From: Beijerinckiaceae bacterium
GTDB taxonomy: Bacteria > Pseudomonadota > Alphaproteobacteria > Rhizobiales > Beijerinckiaceae
Direction of reading: 5' to 3'
Assembly (NCBI GenBank): GCA_004298435.1
Contig: SCSF01000129.1
Span: 1 to 45,108 of the forward strand
DNA: 45,108 nucleotides
A program made the position numbers and the translations under genes. Positions 18,153 through 26,861 of the stretch are shown piece after piece; position 1 is the first letter of the stretch, and each line of letters begins with the position of its first letter. The notes beneath the pieces were generated by a model. That model had not been told where the DNA came from, did no database searches, and worked only from the letters and a program-made list of their open reading frames with translations.

Positions 18153-18902
18153 ATGGCGCAGTTTAATGGATCACCTTTACCCCAGCGACCGGCCAGTGCG
18201 CCGGGGCTTCTGCGCGGTTCCGGGATCGGTGCGCGCATCCGCAATTGGTTTCTGACCGGCATCGTCGTCGCCGGCCCCCTCGCTGTCACGCTTTATCTCG
18301 TCTGGTGGTTCGTCGATACCGTCGATAACTGGGTCCGGAAGATCATACCTGTCACCTTCTGGCCGGATTCATACCTGCCGTTTCCCCTGCCCGGCTTCGG
18401 GGTGATCTTCGCCTTTGTGGGTCTGACGCTTCTTGGGTTCCTCGCAGCCAACCTCGCCGGCCGCAGCCTGATCAAGCTCGGCGAGGCTATTCTCGAGCGA
18501 ATGCCGGTCATTCGCTCGATCTACAAAGGCGTGAAGCAGATTTTCGAGACAGTGTTCTCGCGCTCCGGAACGTCGTTCCGCAAAGTGGGACTGATCGAAT
18601 TTCCCGGCAAAGGCATGTGGACGCTTGTCTTCATTTCGGCGCCGCCGCCCGAACAAGTCGGCTCTCAACTCCCGGCGAAGGAAGACTACATTTCGGTGTT
18701 TTTGCCCTGCACGCCCAATCCAACGACGGGGTTTTATGTTTTTCTGCCCGCCCATGAGGTGATCGAAGTCGCGCTGAGTCCTGATGATGCCGCAAAACTC
18801 ATCATGTCCTGTGGCGTCATTCAGCCCGAGGGGCAGACACCCGCCGCGGCCTTGATGGAGGCGGCGAAGCAGTCCAAAACCCTGGAAGAAGACGCGGCTT
18901 GA
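18153..18902 (+). CDS. DUF502 family membrane protein
   Basis: A 249-residue protein with two transmembrane helices: one near residues 32-55 (WFLTGIVVAGPLAVTLYLVW) and one near 82-102 (GVIFAFVGLTLLGFLAANLA). The family blocks LERMPVIRSIYKGVKQIFET, LIEFPGKGMW and FLPCTPNPTTGFYVFLP identify DUF502, a broadly conserved bacterial family without a settled function (a related plant protein, COV1, affects vascular patterning). The C-terminal half is soluble. It is preceded by a gene-free stretch and followed 103 bases later by thrB. Confidence 0.88.
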   Translation: MAQFNGSPLPQRPASAPGLLRGSGIGARIRNWFLTGIVVAGPLAVTLYLVWWFVDTVDNWVRKIIPVTFWPDSYLPFPLPGFGVIFAFVGLTLLGFLAANLAGRSLIKLGEAILERMPVIRSIYKGVKQIFETVFSRSGTSFRKVGLIEFPGKGMWTLVFISAPPPEQVGSQLPAKEDYISVFLPCTPNPTTGFYVFLPAHEVIEVALSPDDAAKLIMSCGVIQPEGQTPAAALMEAAKQSKTLEEDAA

Positions 18903-19005
18903 GCGAAACCTTCTGTTCCTGACGCTCTGCTCCGAATAAAATCGGAAGACCATTCCTCATGGCCTCTGACGAGGTCGCTTCAACTCTCCTTTCAAGCGTC
19001 AGGCC

Positions 19006-19971
19006 ATGGCCGTCTATACGGAAGTCTTGGATACGGAACTCGCGGCTTTTCTCGGCGAGTATAATCTTGGCCGCCTTCTCGCCTATAAGGGCATCGCCGA
19101 AGGGGTCGAAAATTCGAATTTTTTCGTTCACGCGGAAGCGGGGTTTTTTATCCTGACGCTTTATGAAAAACGCGTCGCACTGGGGGATCTGCCCTATTTC
19201 CTCGGCTTGATGGAACATCTGGCCGGCCATGGCCTCGTCTGCCCGCAGCCGGTGAAGACACGATCCGGAGCATTGCTTGGCCAACTCGCCGGCAAGCCTG
19301 CCGCAGTCGTCACCTTTCTCGAAGGCGTTTCGAGCCGGCATCCGACGGTAAGCCAATGCGCGGCGCTTGGCGAAGCGCTTGCAAAGCTGCATCAGGCAGG
19401 CGCTGATTTTGCCGGCCATCGGCGCAATGCGCTTTCGCTCGACGCCTGGCCGAGCCTCAATGCGCAAGCGGGAAAAGACAGTGAAAGCGTGCAGGCGGGC
19501 CTCGCGGCGTTCATCGACAAGGAACTCGCCTTTCTCGACGCACGCTGGCCAAAGGATTTGCCGCAAGGCGTCATCCACGCTGATCTCTTCCCCGACAACG
19601 TACTCTTTCTTGGCGACCGCATGTCAGGCCTCATCGACTTCTATTTCGCCTGCAATGATTTTCTCGCCTATGACCTCGCCGTCTGCCTCAATGCCTGGTG
19701 CTTTGAGCCGGATTTTTCATACAACATAACCAAAGGCAGGGCACTGATGACTGCCTATGAGAGCACGCGACAGCTTTCGCCTGACGAGGCTGCTGCTCTC
19801 CCCATCCTGGCGCGGGGTGCGGCCTTGCGCTTCGCGCTGACGCGTCTCGTAGACTGGCTGAATGTGCCTCCCGGCGCATTGGTGAAACCGAAGGACCCCC
19901 TCGACTACGTGAAACGTCTCCGCTTCCATCAGAAGATCGCAGATGCGCACGAACTCGGTCTGCCGCGATGA
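19006..19971 (+). CDS. thrB: Homoserine kinase (APH-fold type)
   Basis: This 321-residue kinase phosphorylates homoserine, the penultimate step of threonine synthesis. It is the aminoglycoside-phosphotransferase-like ThrB found in alphaproteobacteria and pseudomonads, not the GHMP kinase of E. coli. The catalytic loop [11 protein letters not shown] and the metal-binding [17 protein letters not shown] are both present, with the N-lobe stretch GVENSNFFV. It overlaps rnhA by four bases (ATGA), so the two are translated together. The gene thrC lies about 8 kb away in a different unit. The ispH gene I would expect upstream in this neighbourhood is absent. Confidence 0.95.
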   Translation: MAVYTEVLDTELAAFLGEYNLGRLLAYKGIAEGVENSNFFVHAEAGFFILTLYEKRVALGDLPYFLGLMEHLAGHGLVCPQPVKTRSGALLGQLAGKPAAVVTFLEGVSSRHPTVSQCAALGEALAKLHQAGADFAGHRRNALSLDAWPSLNAQAGKDSESVQAGLAAFIDKELAFLDARWPKDLPQGVIHADLFPDNVLFLGDRMSGLIDFYFACNDFLAYDLAVCLNAWCFEPDFSYNITKGRALMTAYESTRQLSPDEAAALPILARGAALRFALTRLVDWLNVPPGALVKPKDPLDYVKRLRFHQKIADAHELGLPR

Positions 19972-20441
19972 GCGAACGCGTTGCAATCTGGACCGATGGC
20001 GCCTGCTCCGGCAATCCGGGACCCGGCGGCTGGGGCGCTATTCTCGTCTATGGCGCAAATAGCAAGGAGCTTTCAGGCGGCGATGCCGCGACGACCAACA
20101 ATCGCATGGAACTCATGGCAGCAATCCAGGCGCTGGAGGCACTGACCCGGCCCTGCGATGTCGATCTCTATACCGACTCGGCCTATCTCAAAGGCGGGAT
20201 TACAAGCTGGCTTGCCGGATGGAAGCGCAACGGCTGGAAAACGGCCGACCGCAAGCCAGTCAAAAATGTCGAGCTTTGGCAGAGGCTCGAAGAGGCAGCA
20301 AGCCCGCATCACATTCAATGGCATTGGGTGAAGGGCCATGCCAATGACGAAATGAACGAGCGCGCCGACCTGCTTGCCCGGCAGGGGATGCGCCCGTTTT
20401 TGATCGGCCGCGCCGCGCGCGCGGCAGGCACGTTCAAGTAG
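19968..20441 (+). CDS. rnhA: Ribonuclease HI
   Basis: A 157-residue RNase HI that degrades the RNA strand of RNA-DNA hybrids. All four catalytic carboxylates are visible: Asp10 ([14 protein letters not shown]), Glu48 (NNRMEL), Asp70 (TDSAYLKGG) and the aspartate in NERADLLA, plus the loop histidine of WVKGHAND. It overlaps the end of thrB, the usual arrangement in this order. A perfect 13-base hairpin directly after the stop separates it from the converging peroxiredoxin gene. Confidence 0.97.
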   Translation: MSERVAIWTDGACSGNPGPGGWGAILVYGANSKELSGGDAATTNNRMELMAAIQALEALTRPCDVDLYTDSAYLKGGITSWLAGWKRNGWKTADRKPVKNVELWQRLEEAASPHHIQWHWVKGHANDEMNERADLLARQGMRPFLIGRAARAAGTFK

Positions 20442-20450
20442 ATTAACGAG

Positions 20451-20481
20451 CGCCATGCGCGGACTTGATCCGCGCATGGCG
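20451..20481. terminator. Palindromic repeat acting as probable two-way terminator
   Basis: CGCCATGCGCGGA (20451-20463), loop CTTGA, TCCGCGCATGGCG (20469-20481): 13 perfect base pairs, lying nine bases from each of two converging stop codons (rnhA and the peroxiredoxin). It shares the core ATGCGCGGACTTGATCCGC with the unit at 11397. Confidence 0.7.
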
Positions 20482-20490
20482 AGCTCCCTC

Positions 20491-20976
20491 TCAAATCTGC
20501 CCGAGGAGAGCATCCGCGCCCGAGACATCCGCTTTGCCGACGCTGGGTTCGACGTTGAGCTTTTCCACGATGCCGTCGTTGACAAGCATGGAATAACGCG
20601 CCGAGCGCACGCCGAGGCCATGGTCGCTCAGATCTGCCGTCAGGCCAATCGCTTTAGCGAAAGCGGCGCTGCCATCGGCGAGAAACGTAATTTTGCCCTC
20701 GGCGCCCGATTGCTTCGCCCAGGCATTCATCACGAACACGTCGTTCACGGACACGACGACGATCTCATCGATGCCCTTTGCTTTGAAATTCGCCTCATTG
20801 TCGCGGAAGCCCGGCAGGTGGTTCATGCTGCATGTCGGCGTGAAAGCGCCAGGCACTCCGAACAGGATGATCTTGCGATTCTTGAAAATATCCGCCGTCG
20901 TGCGCGTCCTCGGCCCATCGGGCGTCATAACCGTGAAAACGGCATCGGGAAGTGAATCGCCAACTTTGATCGACAT
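20491..20976 (-). CDS. Peroxiredoxin, Prx5-like
   Basis: A 161-residue thiol peroxidase of the peroxiredoxin-5/AhpE-like branch, reducing hydrogen peroxide and alkyl peroxides in the cytoplasm. The peroxidatic cysteine is Cys49 in VPGAFTPTCS, with the catalytic Thr and Arg context (LPGFRDN, GLGVRSARYSM). The ATG at 20976 is preceded by GAGGACGAGCC and gives the usual MSIKVGD start; an upstream frame to 21000 adds eight unlikely residues. The gene is monocistronic on the minus strand and converges on rnhA. Confidence 0.93.
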   Translation of the reverse strand: MSIKVGDSLPDAVFTVMTPDGPRTRTTADIFKNRKIILFGVPGAFTPTCSMNHLPGFRDNEANFKAKGIDEIVVVSVNDVFVMNAWAKQSGAEGKITFLADGSAAFAKAIGLTADLSDHGLGVRSARYSMLVNDGIVEKLNVEPSVGKADVSGADALLGQI

Positions 20977-21088
20977 GGCTCGTCCTCGTTCGAATGACAT
21001 GAATTGCGCTGGTAAAGCTAAAGCAGATCTTTATGCGGGTGAAGCCGGAAAACCACCTCGCATATCGTAGAGATATGTCACGCGCTCG

Positions 21089-22048
21089 CTATTGCGAGCG
21101 GGGCGCAAGCGCAAGCGGCACGACGAATTCGTAAGGTTCGGGACCCGTCACAGTCAGCTTCACGGGCACAGTTGCTGGAGCCGCCGTGGGCATCTCGATT
21201 GCAGCGATTGAATAGCTGTTGTCACCCGTTTTGCGTGTTGCGAAAGCCCAGCCTTCCGGCCCTTCGGCAAAGAGATCGGTCGTCGGCTCGCCGCCGCGCC
21301 ACACGAAACGCCAGTGCGGCTTGGCTTGCCCGGCTTCGCGCGTGATCTCAATCTTCTTCGCCTGCGCCGGAGCCGGCAGCAACTTTGGCACCCTGGCTTC
21401 ACTGGCGAGAATTGCAGCGCCGTCCGGGCTCATGCCGAATCTCGGCAACAACAGTTCCGCATGGCCCTTCACAGGCACGCAAATCCGGTCGCACACCGCA
21501 TAATCGAGCGTGAGAGCAAGACGCGTCGGCTTGCTTGCATCAACCGGGATCACACGAATGGGAAATGTGACGCCGCCTCTGTAGCCGAAGGCCTCGATGC
21601 CATCATCGCTCAGACGGTGCGGCTGCGGAAAAAGAAAATTCGCATGCGCGACATTTTCCGAGCCCTGGAAGGAAAACCGCGGCGGCACTCCCGCTTCACC
21701 TGGCTCGCGCCAGTAAGTGATCGCATTCGCGGGTAGCTTGACCTCTACCGCTGCATCATAGACGGGCTTGCTCCCGGATGACAGCGGAAGGGAAATGAGG
21801 CGCATTTGCGCGCCGCCCGCCTGCGTGGACCAGGAACTTGCGAAGGAGCCAGCGGGCGACGAACTTGCATTCGCCTGCGCATCCGATCGCGAAGGAACCA
21901 GAGCCACGCAGAAAATTAGTCCGATCATGGCCACAATTGCGCGTGGGGACTGGCAAAAGCGGCCCTCCGGCACCACCCTATTAGCAAGGCGCGGCATCGC
22001 GGGAAAACGTGACTTGGCGGCGGAAAGACTTTTGCAAAGAATCGTCAT
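21089..22048 (-). CDS. Solitary DsbD N-terminal-domain-like exported protein
   Basis: A 319-residue protein with a long basic N-terminus and a hydrophobic export segment (about residues 37-55, IVAMIGLIFCVALVPS). The mature part resembles the periplasmic alpha domain of DsbD (DsbD_N family), with the cysteine pair in YAVCDRICVPVKGHAEL, and it ends after a second beta-rich domain. The electron-carrying membrane domain and C-terminal thioredoxin domain of DsbD are absent, so it may accept electrons from another transporter. An internal start near residue 18 (MPRLANR) is possible. It is divergent from yqgE, 98 bases away. Confidence 0.82.
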   Translation of the reverse strand: MTILCKSLSAAKSRFPAMPRLANRVVPEGRFCQSPRAIVAMIGLIFCVALVPSRSDAQANASSSPAGSFASSWSTQAGGAQMRLISLPLSSGSKPVYDAAVEVKLPANAITYWREPGEAGVPPRFSFQGSENVAHANFLFPQPHRLSDDGIEAFGYRGGVTFPIRVIPVDASKPTRLALTLDYAVCDRICVPVKGHAELLLPRFGMSPDGAAILASEARVPKLLPAPAQAKKIEITREAGQAKPHWRFVWRGGEPTTDLFAEGPEGWAFATRKTGDNSYSIAAIEMPTAAPATVPVKLTVTGPEPYEFVVPLALAPRSQ

Positions 22049-22146
22049 AGAATGTCACTGTCCTTCCAACGCTGCTGTATGCAAAAGCGCCTGTTCGGAT
22101 TTGAACTTTCCTGTTCCCACTTTGAGAAGGCATCAACGAGGCGCGG

Positions 22147-22773
22147 ATGGCGTCGATAACACATAATAGCGATCCGGGGCCGAAAGACGAGCGTACTGGC
22201 TATCTCGACGGCCAGTTGCTGATAGCGATGCCCGGCATGCTGGACGGCCGTTTCGCCCGTTCGGTGATCTATATGTGTGCCCATTCGGATGAAGGCGCCA
22301 TGGGGATCGTCATCAATCGGCCCGCGCCGAGCGTGAATTTCCCGGAACTGCTGGTGCAGCTCGAAGTCATCGCGCCCGATGAGGCGATCACGCTTCCGCC
22401 GAAAGCGGGCGTGGTGCCCGTGCTTAAAGGTGGCCCCGTGGAGACAGGCCGCGGCTTCGTCCTCCACTCGAATGATTTTTATATCGACAACTCGACCTTG
22501 CCAATCGATGCCATCGTATCGTTGACGGCGACGGTCGATATTCTGCGTGCGATCGCACGCGGCGCCGGTCCCGGGCGCGCAGTGCTGGCGCTCGGCTATG
22601 CCGGCTGGTCGCCCGGGCAGTTGGAAGAGGAAATGCAGCAGAATGGCTGGCTCACCTGCCCGGCGGATTCGTCGCTGATCTTCGATATGCCGCTCGAATC
22701 GAAATATAATAGCGCCTTGCGGAAGCTTGGGATTGATCCGAGCTATCTGTCCGGCGATTTCGGACACGCCTGA
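22147..22773 (+). CDS. yqgE: YqgE/AlgH family protein
   Basis: A 208-residue member of the YqgE/AlgH (DUF179) family. Diagnostic blocks: [56 protein letters not shown] and [15 protein letters not shown]. The family was linked to alginate regulation in Pseudomonas, but its molecular role is unsettled. No signal peptide or membrane helix. It stands alone, divergent from the DsbD-like gene and converging on the GGDEF-EAL gene across two palindromic units. Confidence 0.92.
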   Translation: MASITHNSDPGPKDERTGYLDGQLLIAMPGMLDGRFARSVIYMCAHSDEGAMGIVINRPAPSVNFPELLVQLEVIAPDEAITLPPKAGVVPVLKGGPVETGRGFVLHSNDFYIDNSTLPIDAIVSLTATVDILRAIARGAGPGRAVLALGYAGWSPGQLEEEMQQNGWLTCPADSSLIFDMPLESKYNSALRKLGIDPSYLSGDFGHA

Positions 22774-22781
22774 GTCCACTT

Positions 22782-22895
22782 CGTCATGCGCGGACTTGAT
22801 TCGCGCATCCAGAAACGTAGGCAGACTTAAAGGCAAAAACTCCATTGACTTGGAAGCTTTGTGCTTGGGTGCGCGGGTCAAGCCCGCGCATGACG
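22782..22895. repeat. Two palindromic units between converging genes
   Basis: Unit 1: ATGCGCGGA, CTTGA, TTCGCGCAT (22786-22808, one mismatch). Unit 2: TGCGCGGG, TCAAG, CCCGCGCA (22870-22890) followed by TGACG, in the opposite orientation. Both lie between yqgE and the GGDEF-EAL gene, and both belong to the family seen at 11397 and 20451. Confidence 0.75.
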
Positions 22896-22902
22896 TTGCC
22901 TA

Positions 22903-25737
22903 TCAAGCCGCGATCGTCGCCGCGCCGACGAGCTTGCGCGCTTCGCCGGCGCTGATCGGGTGCCCGAACAGGAATCCCTGCGCATATTCGCAGCCGAGTT
23001 GATAAAGCTCGATTGCATCGGATTCCGATTCCGCGCCTTCCGCAACGACATCCATTCCTAGATCGTGCGCGAGCGCAACGATGGACCGCAGGATAACCGG
23101 CCGCGCGCCCTTGCCGCTCTGATGCACGAAGGATCTGCCCACCTTGATCGTATCGAATGGGAGACGTTGCAGATAGGACAATGACGAATGGCCCGTGCCA
23201 AAATTGTCGAGCGAAAGGCCAGCGCCGAGATCGCGAATATGCGCCAGAATTTGCGCCGCATATTCGGGATTCTCCATCACCAGACTCTCGGTGAACTCGA
23301 GCTTCAGCGTGCCAGGCATGACATTGGTGCGGCTCAGTACGCCTTTCACGTCATGCAGGAGATCGTGCCGCAGTAATTGCCGCGATGAGAGGTTGACGCT
23401 CGCAAAGAGCGGCGGATCGACGTCAAGCGCGCTTTGCCATGCGGCCAGCTCGCGCGCGGTGCGATCCATGATGAAGACGCCAAGATCGGCGATGCTGCCC
23501 GCCTGCTCGGCAATCGGGATGAACTCGGCAGGGCTTAACCGCCCGAGCCGCGGATGGTCCCACCGCAACAGCGATTCGAAGCCCGCAACCGTTCTGTCTT
23601 CAAGCCTCACGATCGGCCGGAAATAGACCTTCATTTCCCCCCGATCGAGAGCGCGGCGCAGGTCTGCGTCGAGCGTCACACGATCCGTGCCGAACGTCCG
23701 CATCGACGGGCGGAAAACCTCGATACGATTGCCGCCGCTGCGTTTGCCGTAACGCGCCGCTATCTCCGCATCGTTGAGCATGTCTTCGCGTTTCGGATGC
23801 AACTGCGGATCAAAAAGGGCAATACCGATCGAGGCCGACAAAGGCACTTCGCTTTCGCCGAAGGTCACCGGCGTCGAGACGGTGCGCTTGATCATATTCG
23901 CCAGAGCGATCACCTGATCCGTTTCGGATTCGGATATGATGACGATCGTGAATTGATCGCCGGAGATGCGCGCCAGAGTGTCTTGCGGCCGCAGCACGCG
24001 GCCAAGTCGGCGCGCCACGGTCAGCAGGATTGAATCGGCGGCGGAAAGACCGATTGACTCATTCACCTGCTTGAAACGGTCGATGTCGATGCAGAGCACA
24101 GTTGGCCTGATCCGCGGATCCGTTTCAGCGAGGAGCAGCGCCGCCTCAAGCCGGTCGAAGAACAATTCGCGGTTGGGCAAGCCGGTGAGATTGTCATACA
24201 CGGCATCGTGCAGCAGACGTTCCTGGGCGTTCTTCTTTTGCGTTACATCGGCGAGCGTGCCGACGACGCGGATGACATCGCCCTCGTTGCTCACGACGGG
24301 ACGCGCCTTCATGTGATACCAGAAGTAATGTCCATCCGCTGAGCGCAAGCGGAATTCCTGATTAATGCGGCCGCATCTCTGCTCAAGCAGAGTGTCGAGA
24401 CAGGTGCGATAGCGATCGCGCTCGAACGGATGCAGGAATTCGAGCCAGGCCGAAGCAGGTCCTTCGAGTTCGCCGCGCGCGAGGCCCAGTTGCGCCTCGG
24501 CCTCGGGGCTGAGGTAGACGCGGTCGGCGTCCACGTCCCAGTCGAAAATAATCTCGCCGCTGCCGGCGAGCGCCAATGCCTTGCGTTCGACATCGCTGAT
24601 CGCGCCTTGCGCAAGCCCCCCGCTCGCAAAGGCGTTCTGCATCACAGTGAACCCGATCAGCATCACGATAAGAACCAGCCCTCCGATCAGCGCCGGCGAA
24701 ACGAGGTCGTTCGTCAGCTCCCCCGTTACCGTAAAACCAGCGGCGGCGATCCAGACGAGCAGGAGAAACCACGTCGGTATCAGCATCACCGCGCGGTCAT
24801 ATCCGTGCGTGGAAAGATAGAGAACGAGAATGAACCCTACGGCGCCGATGGAAGCCAGCGATATGCGCGCGACGCCCGCCGCAATGGGCGCGTCATAGAT
24901 GGCGAGACCAACGAGCGCGACAAGAAAGGCGAGCCAGCCGAAAGCCACATGCGAGGCGCGGACATGCCATCGGTTGAGATTGAGATAGGCAAATAAAAAG
25001 ACCAGAAGCGTTGCGGCAAGCGATGTTTCGGACCCTGCACGCCAGATGCGGTCTGTATGAGCGGTGGTATTGAAAATCTTGCTCCAGAAACCGAAATCGA
25101 TGCAGACATAGGCGAGCACCGCCCATGCGAGCGCCGCTGCGGCCGGGAAGATCACCGCCCCCTTGACGACGAAAACGATCGTCAGAAACAGCGCAAGCAG
25201 GCCTGCGACGCCGATCACTATGCCCTTGTAGAGCGCGAGACTGGTGATCTTGTCCTTGTAGGCATCCGGCTGCCACAGATAGAGCTGCGGCAGATTGGGC
25301 GTGCGCAGCTCGGCGACATAAGTGACGGTCGTACCAGGATCGAGCGTGAGGCGGAATACATCGGCATCGGCGCTCTCTTGCCGCTCGGGCGGGAAGCCCT
25401 GGCTCGCAGTGATTGCCGAAATGCGCGTTGCACCGAGATCGGGCCAGATGACGCCCGACCCGACCAGACGGAAATGCGGCGCGACGATGAGCCTCTCGAT
25501 CTGCTCGTCCGTATCATTCGTCAGCGCGAAGACGATCCAGTTCGGATGCGTGCCCGGCTCTCGTGCGCTGACCTGAATGCGGCGCACAATGCCGTCCGCG
25601 CCTGGCGCCGTTGAAACGAGAATCCGGTCCCCTTGCGAGCTGTAATGCTGAATCGCCGTCGTGAGATCGATCGCTGCGGCATCGAGCGGAACCCGGATCG
25701 ACTCGATCGCCAGCGCAGGCACGTTCGTCACGATCAA
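22903..25737 (-). CDS. Membrane PAS-GGDEF-EAL protein with degenerate catalytic sites
   Basis: A 944-residue sensor. In order: a periplasmic-type N-terminal domain (about 1-165, resembling 7TMR-DISM extracellular domains), seven or eight transmembrane helices (about 170-385), a PAS/PAC domain (about 395-510), GGDEF (about 525-680) and EAL (about 690-940). Active-site changes: GGDEF reads SGDQF (592-596); EAL reads ESL (721-723); the DDFGTG motif is DNFGTG (Asp844, Asn845); and KxD is KVG (Gly867). The EAL glutamates and VNLS asparagine remain. Both c-di-GMP synthesis and hydrolysis are therefore doubtful, and it may act by binding. The start is uncertain: TTG at 25737 falls within a hydrophobic signal-like segment that continues upstream in the same frame. 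Confidence 0.88.
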   Translation of the reverse strand: MIVTNVPALAIESIRVPLDAAAIDLTTAIQHYSSQGDRILVSTAPGADGIVRRIQVSAREPGTHPNWIVFALTNDTDEQIERLIVAPHFRLVGSGVIWPDLGATRISAITASQGFPPERQESADADVFRLTLDPGTTVTYVAELRTPNLPQLYLWQPDAYKDKITSLALYKGIVIGVAGLLALFLTIVFVVKGAVIFPAAAALAWAVLAYVCIDFGFWSKIFNTTAHTDRIWRAGSETSLAATLLVFLFAYLNLNRWHVRASHVAFGWLAFLVALVGLAIYDAPIAAGVARISLASIGAVGFILVLYLSTHGYDRAVMLIPTWFLLLVWIAAAGFTVTGELTNDLVSPALIGGLVLIVMLIGFTVMQNAFASGGLAQGAISDVERKALALAGSGEIIFDWDVDADRVYLSPEAEAQLGLARGELEGPASAWLEFLHPFERDRYRTCLDTLLEQRCGRINQEFRLRSADGHYFWYHMKARPVVSNEGDVIRVVGTLADVTQKKNAQERLLHDAVYDNLTGLPNRELFFDRLEAALLLAETDPRIRPTVLCIDIDRFKQVNESIGLSAADSILLTVARRLGRVLRPQDTLARISGDQFTIVIISESETDQVIALANMIKRTVSTPVTFGESEVPLSASIGIALFDPQLHPKREDMLNDAEIAARYGKRSGGNRIEVFRPSMRTFGTDRVTLDADLRRALDRGEMKVYFRPIVRLEDRTVAGFESLLRWDHPRLGRLSPAEFIPIAEQAGSIADLGVFIMDRTARELAAWQSALDVDPPLFASVNLSSRQLLRHDLLHDVKGVLSRTNVMPGTLKLEFTESLVMENPEYAAQILAHIRDLGAGLSLDNFGTGHSSLSYLQRLPFDTIKVGRSFVHQSGKGARPVILRSIVALAHDLGMDVVAEGAESESDAIELYQLGCEYAQGFLFGHPISAGEARKLVGAATIAA

Positions 25738-25890
25738 CAGAAGCAGCGCGAGCCAAATCCCACGCCGGAGCGTCCGTGTCCGGGAAAGGACAGGCGGCCA
25801 TCTGGTATCGAAAAGTCCAACCGGGGTTTTCAGAGTAAAACCAAGCTCCCTCAGGCACCGCAGACACGGGCGATATTACTTGCCGCAACG
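25738..25890 (-). other. Unassigned 5' end of the GGDEF-EAL gene
   Basis: The frame stays open from 25737 back to a stop near 25876 and encodes TRTLRRGIWLALLLLIV, the basic and hydrophobic parts of a signal peptide, but contains no ATG, GTG or TTG. An ATG with a different frame occurs near 25802 and another at 25888. Either a rare start codon is used (ATT at 25758 or a CTG), or a one-base shift has separated the start from the gene. Confidence 0.5.
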
Positions 25891-26098
25891 CTTTCTACAT
25901 GAATTGAGACAGTGTTTTGACCAAAGTTGGGTCAGTTCTCCTGCTGCGTGGCTCCTTCCGCGGTTTCCGCATCCTGACGACAATGCCGGACCGCGAGGCA
26001 TCACTTTTCACCCCACGGCAAGGATCATTCGATTTTTGATTCAATGATAAATTTCTAAATCCATTGCGTAGGCAGAGCAAGCCGGAACGGCCGCTTCC

Positions 26099-26206
26099 AC
26101 AATGGGCTTCCAGATGAAACCGAACCCGGTTCGTGTAATGAAAACCGCATCAAAACAAGAGAATAGAGCACCCACCCGATTTCCATCAGAACCGGAATGG
26201 CTCTAG
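26099..26206 (+). repeat. Dispersed TAGAGC repeat, diverged copy F
   Basis: GGGCTTCCAGATGAAACC, CGGTTCGTGTAATGAAAACC, GCATCAAAACAAGAGAATAG, AGCACC, then TTTCCATCAGAACCGGAATG and GCTCTAG. The order of blocks matches copies D and E with many substitutions. Its terminal CTA supplies the TAG stop codon (minus strand) of the GNAT gene. The rest of 25890-26202 shows nothing else. Confidence 0.65.
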
Positions 26207-26859
26207 GAATTATCGCGGCGTGGCACGCGCAAGGGAAGCGGATCGGTTTCGAGGAGCGCGTAGAGAAGATGGTCCTGCCAGACGCCGCTGATGCGGAGGT
26301 AGGCGCGCGCAAAGCCTTCCCGTTTGAACCCGATTCGTTCCAGCAATTTGATGGAAGCTTCGTTGTGCGGCAGGCAGGCGGCCTCGATCCGGTGCAGGCG
26401 CAAAACGGTGAATGCGAAACCCGTCACCGCCCGCACCGACCGGGACATCAGGCCCTTGCCCGCATAGGGCATGCCCATCCAGTAGCCAAGCGTTGCGGCC
26501 TGCGCCACGCCACGCTTGATCTGGCCGAGCGTGAGACCGCCGACAAGCACGTTGTCGGCTTCCCGGAAGATCATAAAGGGATAGGATTCATCGCTCTCGA
26601 TCTCCTGCGCGTGCCGGCGCAACCGCCGGCGGAACGCGCCGCGCGTAAGATCGTCGCCCGGCCATGTCGGCTCCCAGGGCGTCAGAAAAGCCCGGCTGCG
26701 TTCGCGCAGGCCGGCCCAGGATTCATAGTCGCGCATCTCCGGCGGCCGGAGATAGACGCCGTCGCCGCGCACAAAATTCAGGGACTCGTTTGCAGGTCCC
26801 AGCCGGAAGAGTGCCAAGCCTTTCTCTCCAATATTTCCAGGCTCATTGCCCGGAATCAT
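26203..26859 (-). CDS. GNAT acetyltransferase, RimJ/RimL-like
   Basis: A 218-residue N-acetyltransferase of the RimJ/RimL branch (Acetyltransf_3), using acetyl-CoA on a protein N-terminus or small amine. Family blocks: VYLRPPEMRDYESWAGLRE, TPWEPTWP, GGLTLGQI, ATLGYWMGMPYAGKGLM (acetyl-CoA-binding loop) and NEASIKLLERIGFKREG. It begins two bases after the M16 peptidase stop, so it is probably the last gene of the thrC-M16-GNAT unit. Its TAG stop lies in the end of a dispersed repeat. The target is unknown; E. coli RimJ modifies ribosomal protein S5. Confidence 0.9.
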   Translation of the reverse strand: MIPGNEPGNIGEKGLALFRLGPANESLNFVRGDGVYLRPPEMRDYESWAGLRERSRAFLTPWEPTWPGDDLTRGAFRRRLRRHAQEIESDESYPFMIFREADNVLVGGLTLGQIKRGVAQAATLGYWMGMPYAGKGLMSRSVRAVTGFAFTVLRLHRIEAACLPHNEASIKLLERIGFKREGFARAYLRISGVWQDHLLYALLETDPLPLRVPRRDNS

Positions 26860-26861
26860 CG

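Noticed and set aside
17597-18289. A 230-codon minus-strand frame in the tgt-DUF502 gap
   Set aside because: It overlaps the DUF502 start and a repeat, has no ribosome site or known motif, and its composition is S/R-rich as expected of a chance frame.
24430-24996. Plus-strand frame of 188 codons in the GGDEF-EAL gene
   Set aside because: Antisense shadow of the PAS and membrane regions; charged low-complexity sequence.
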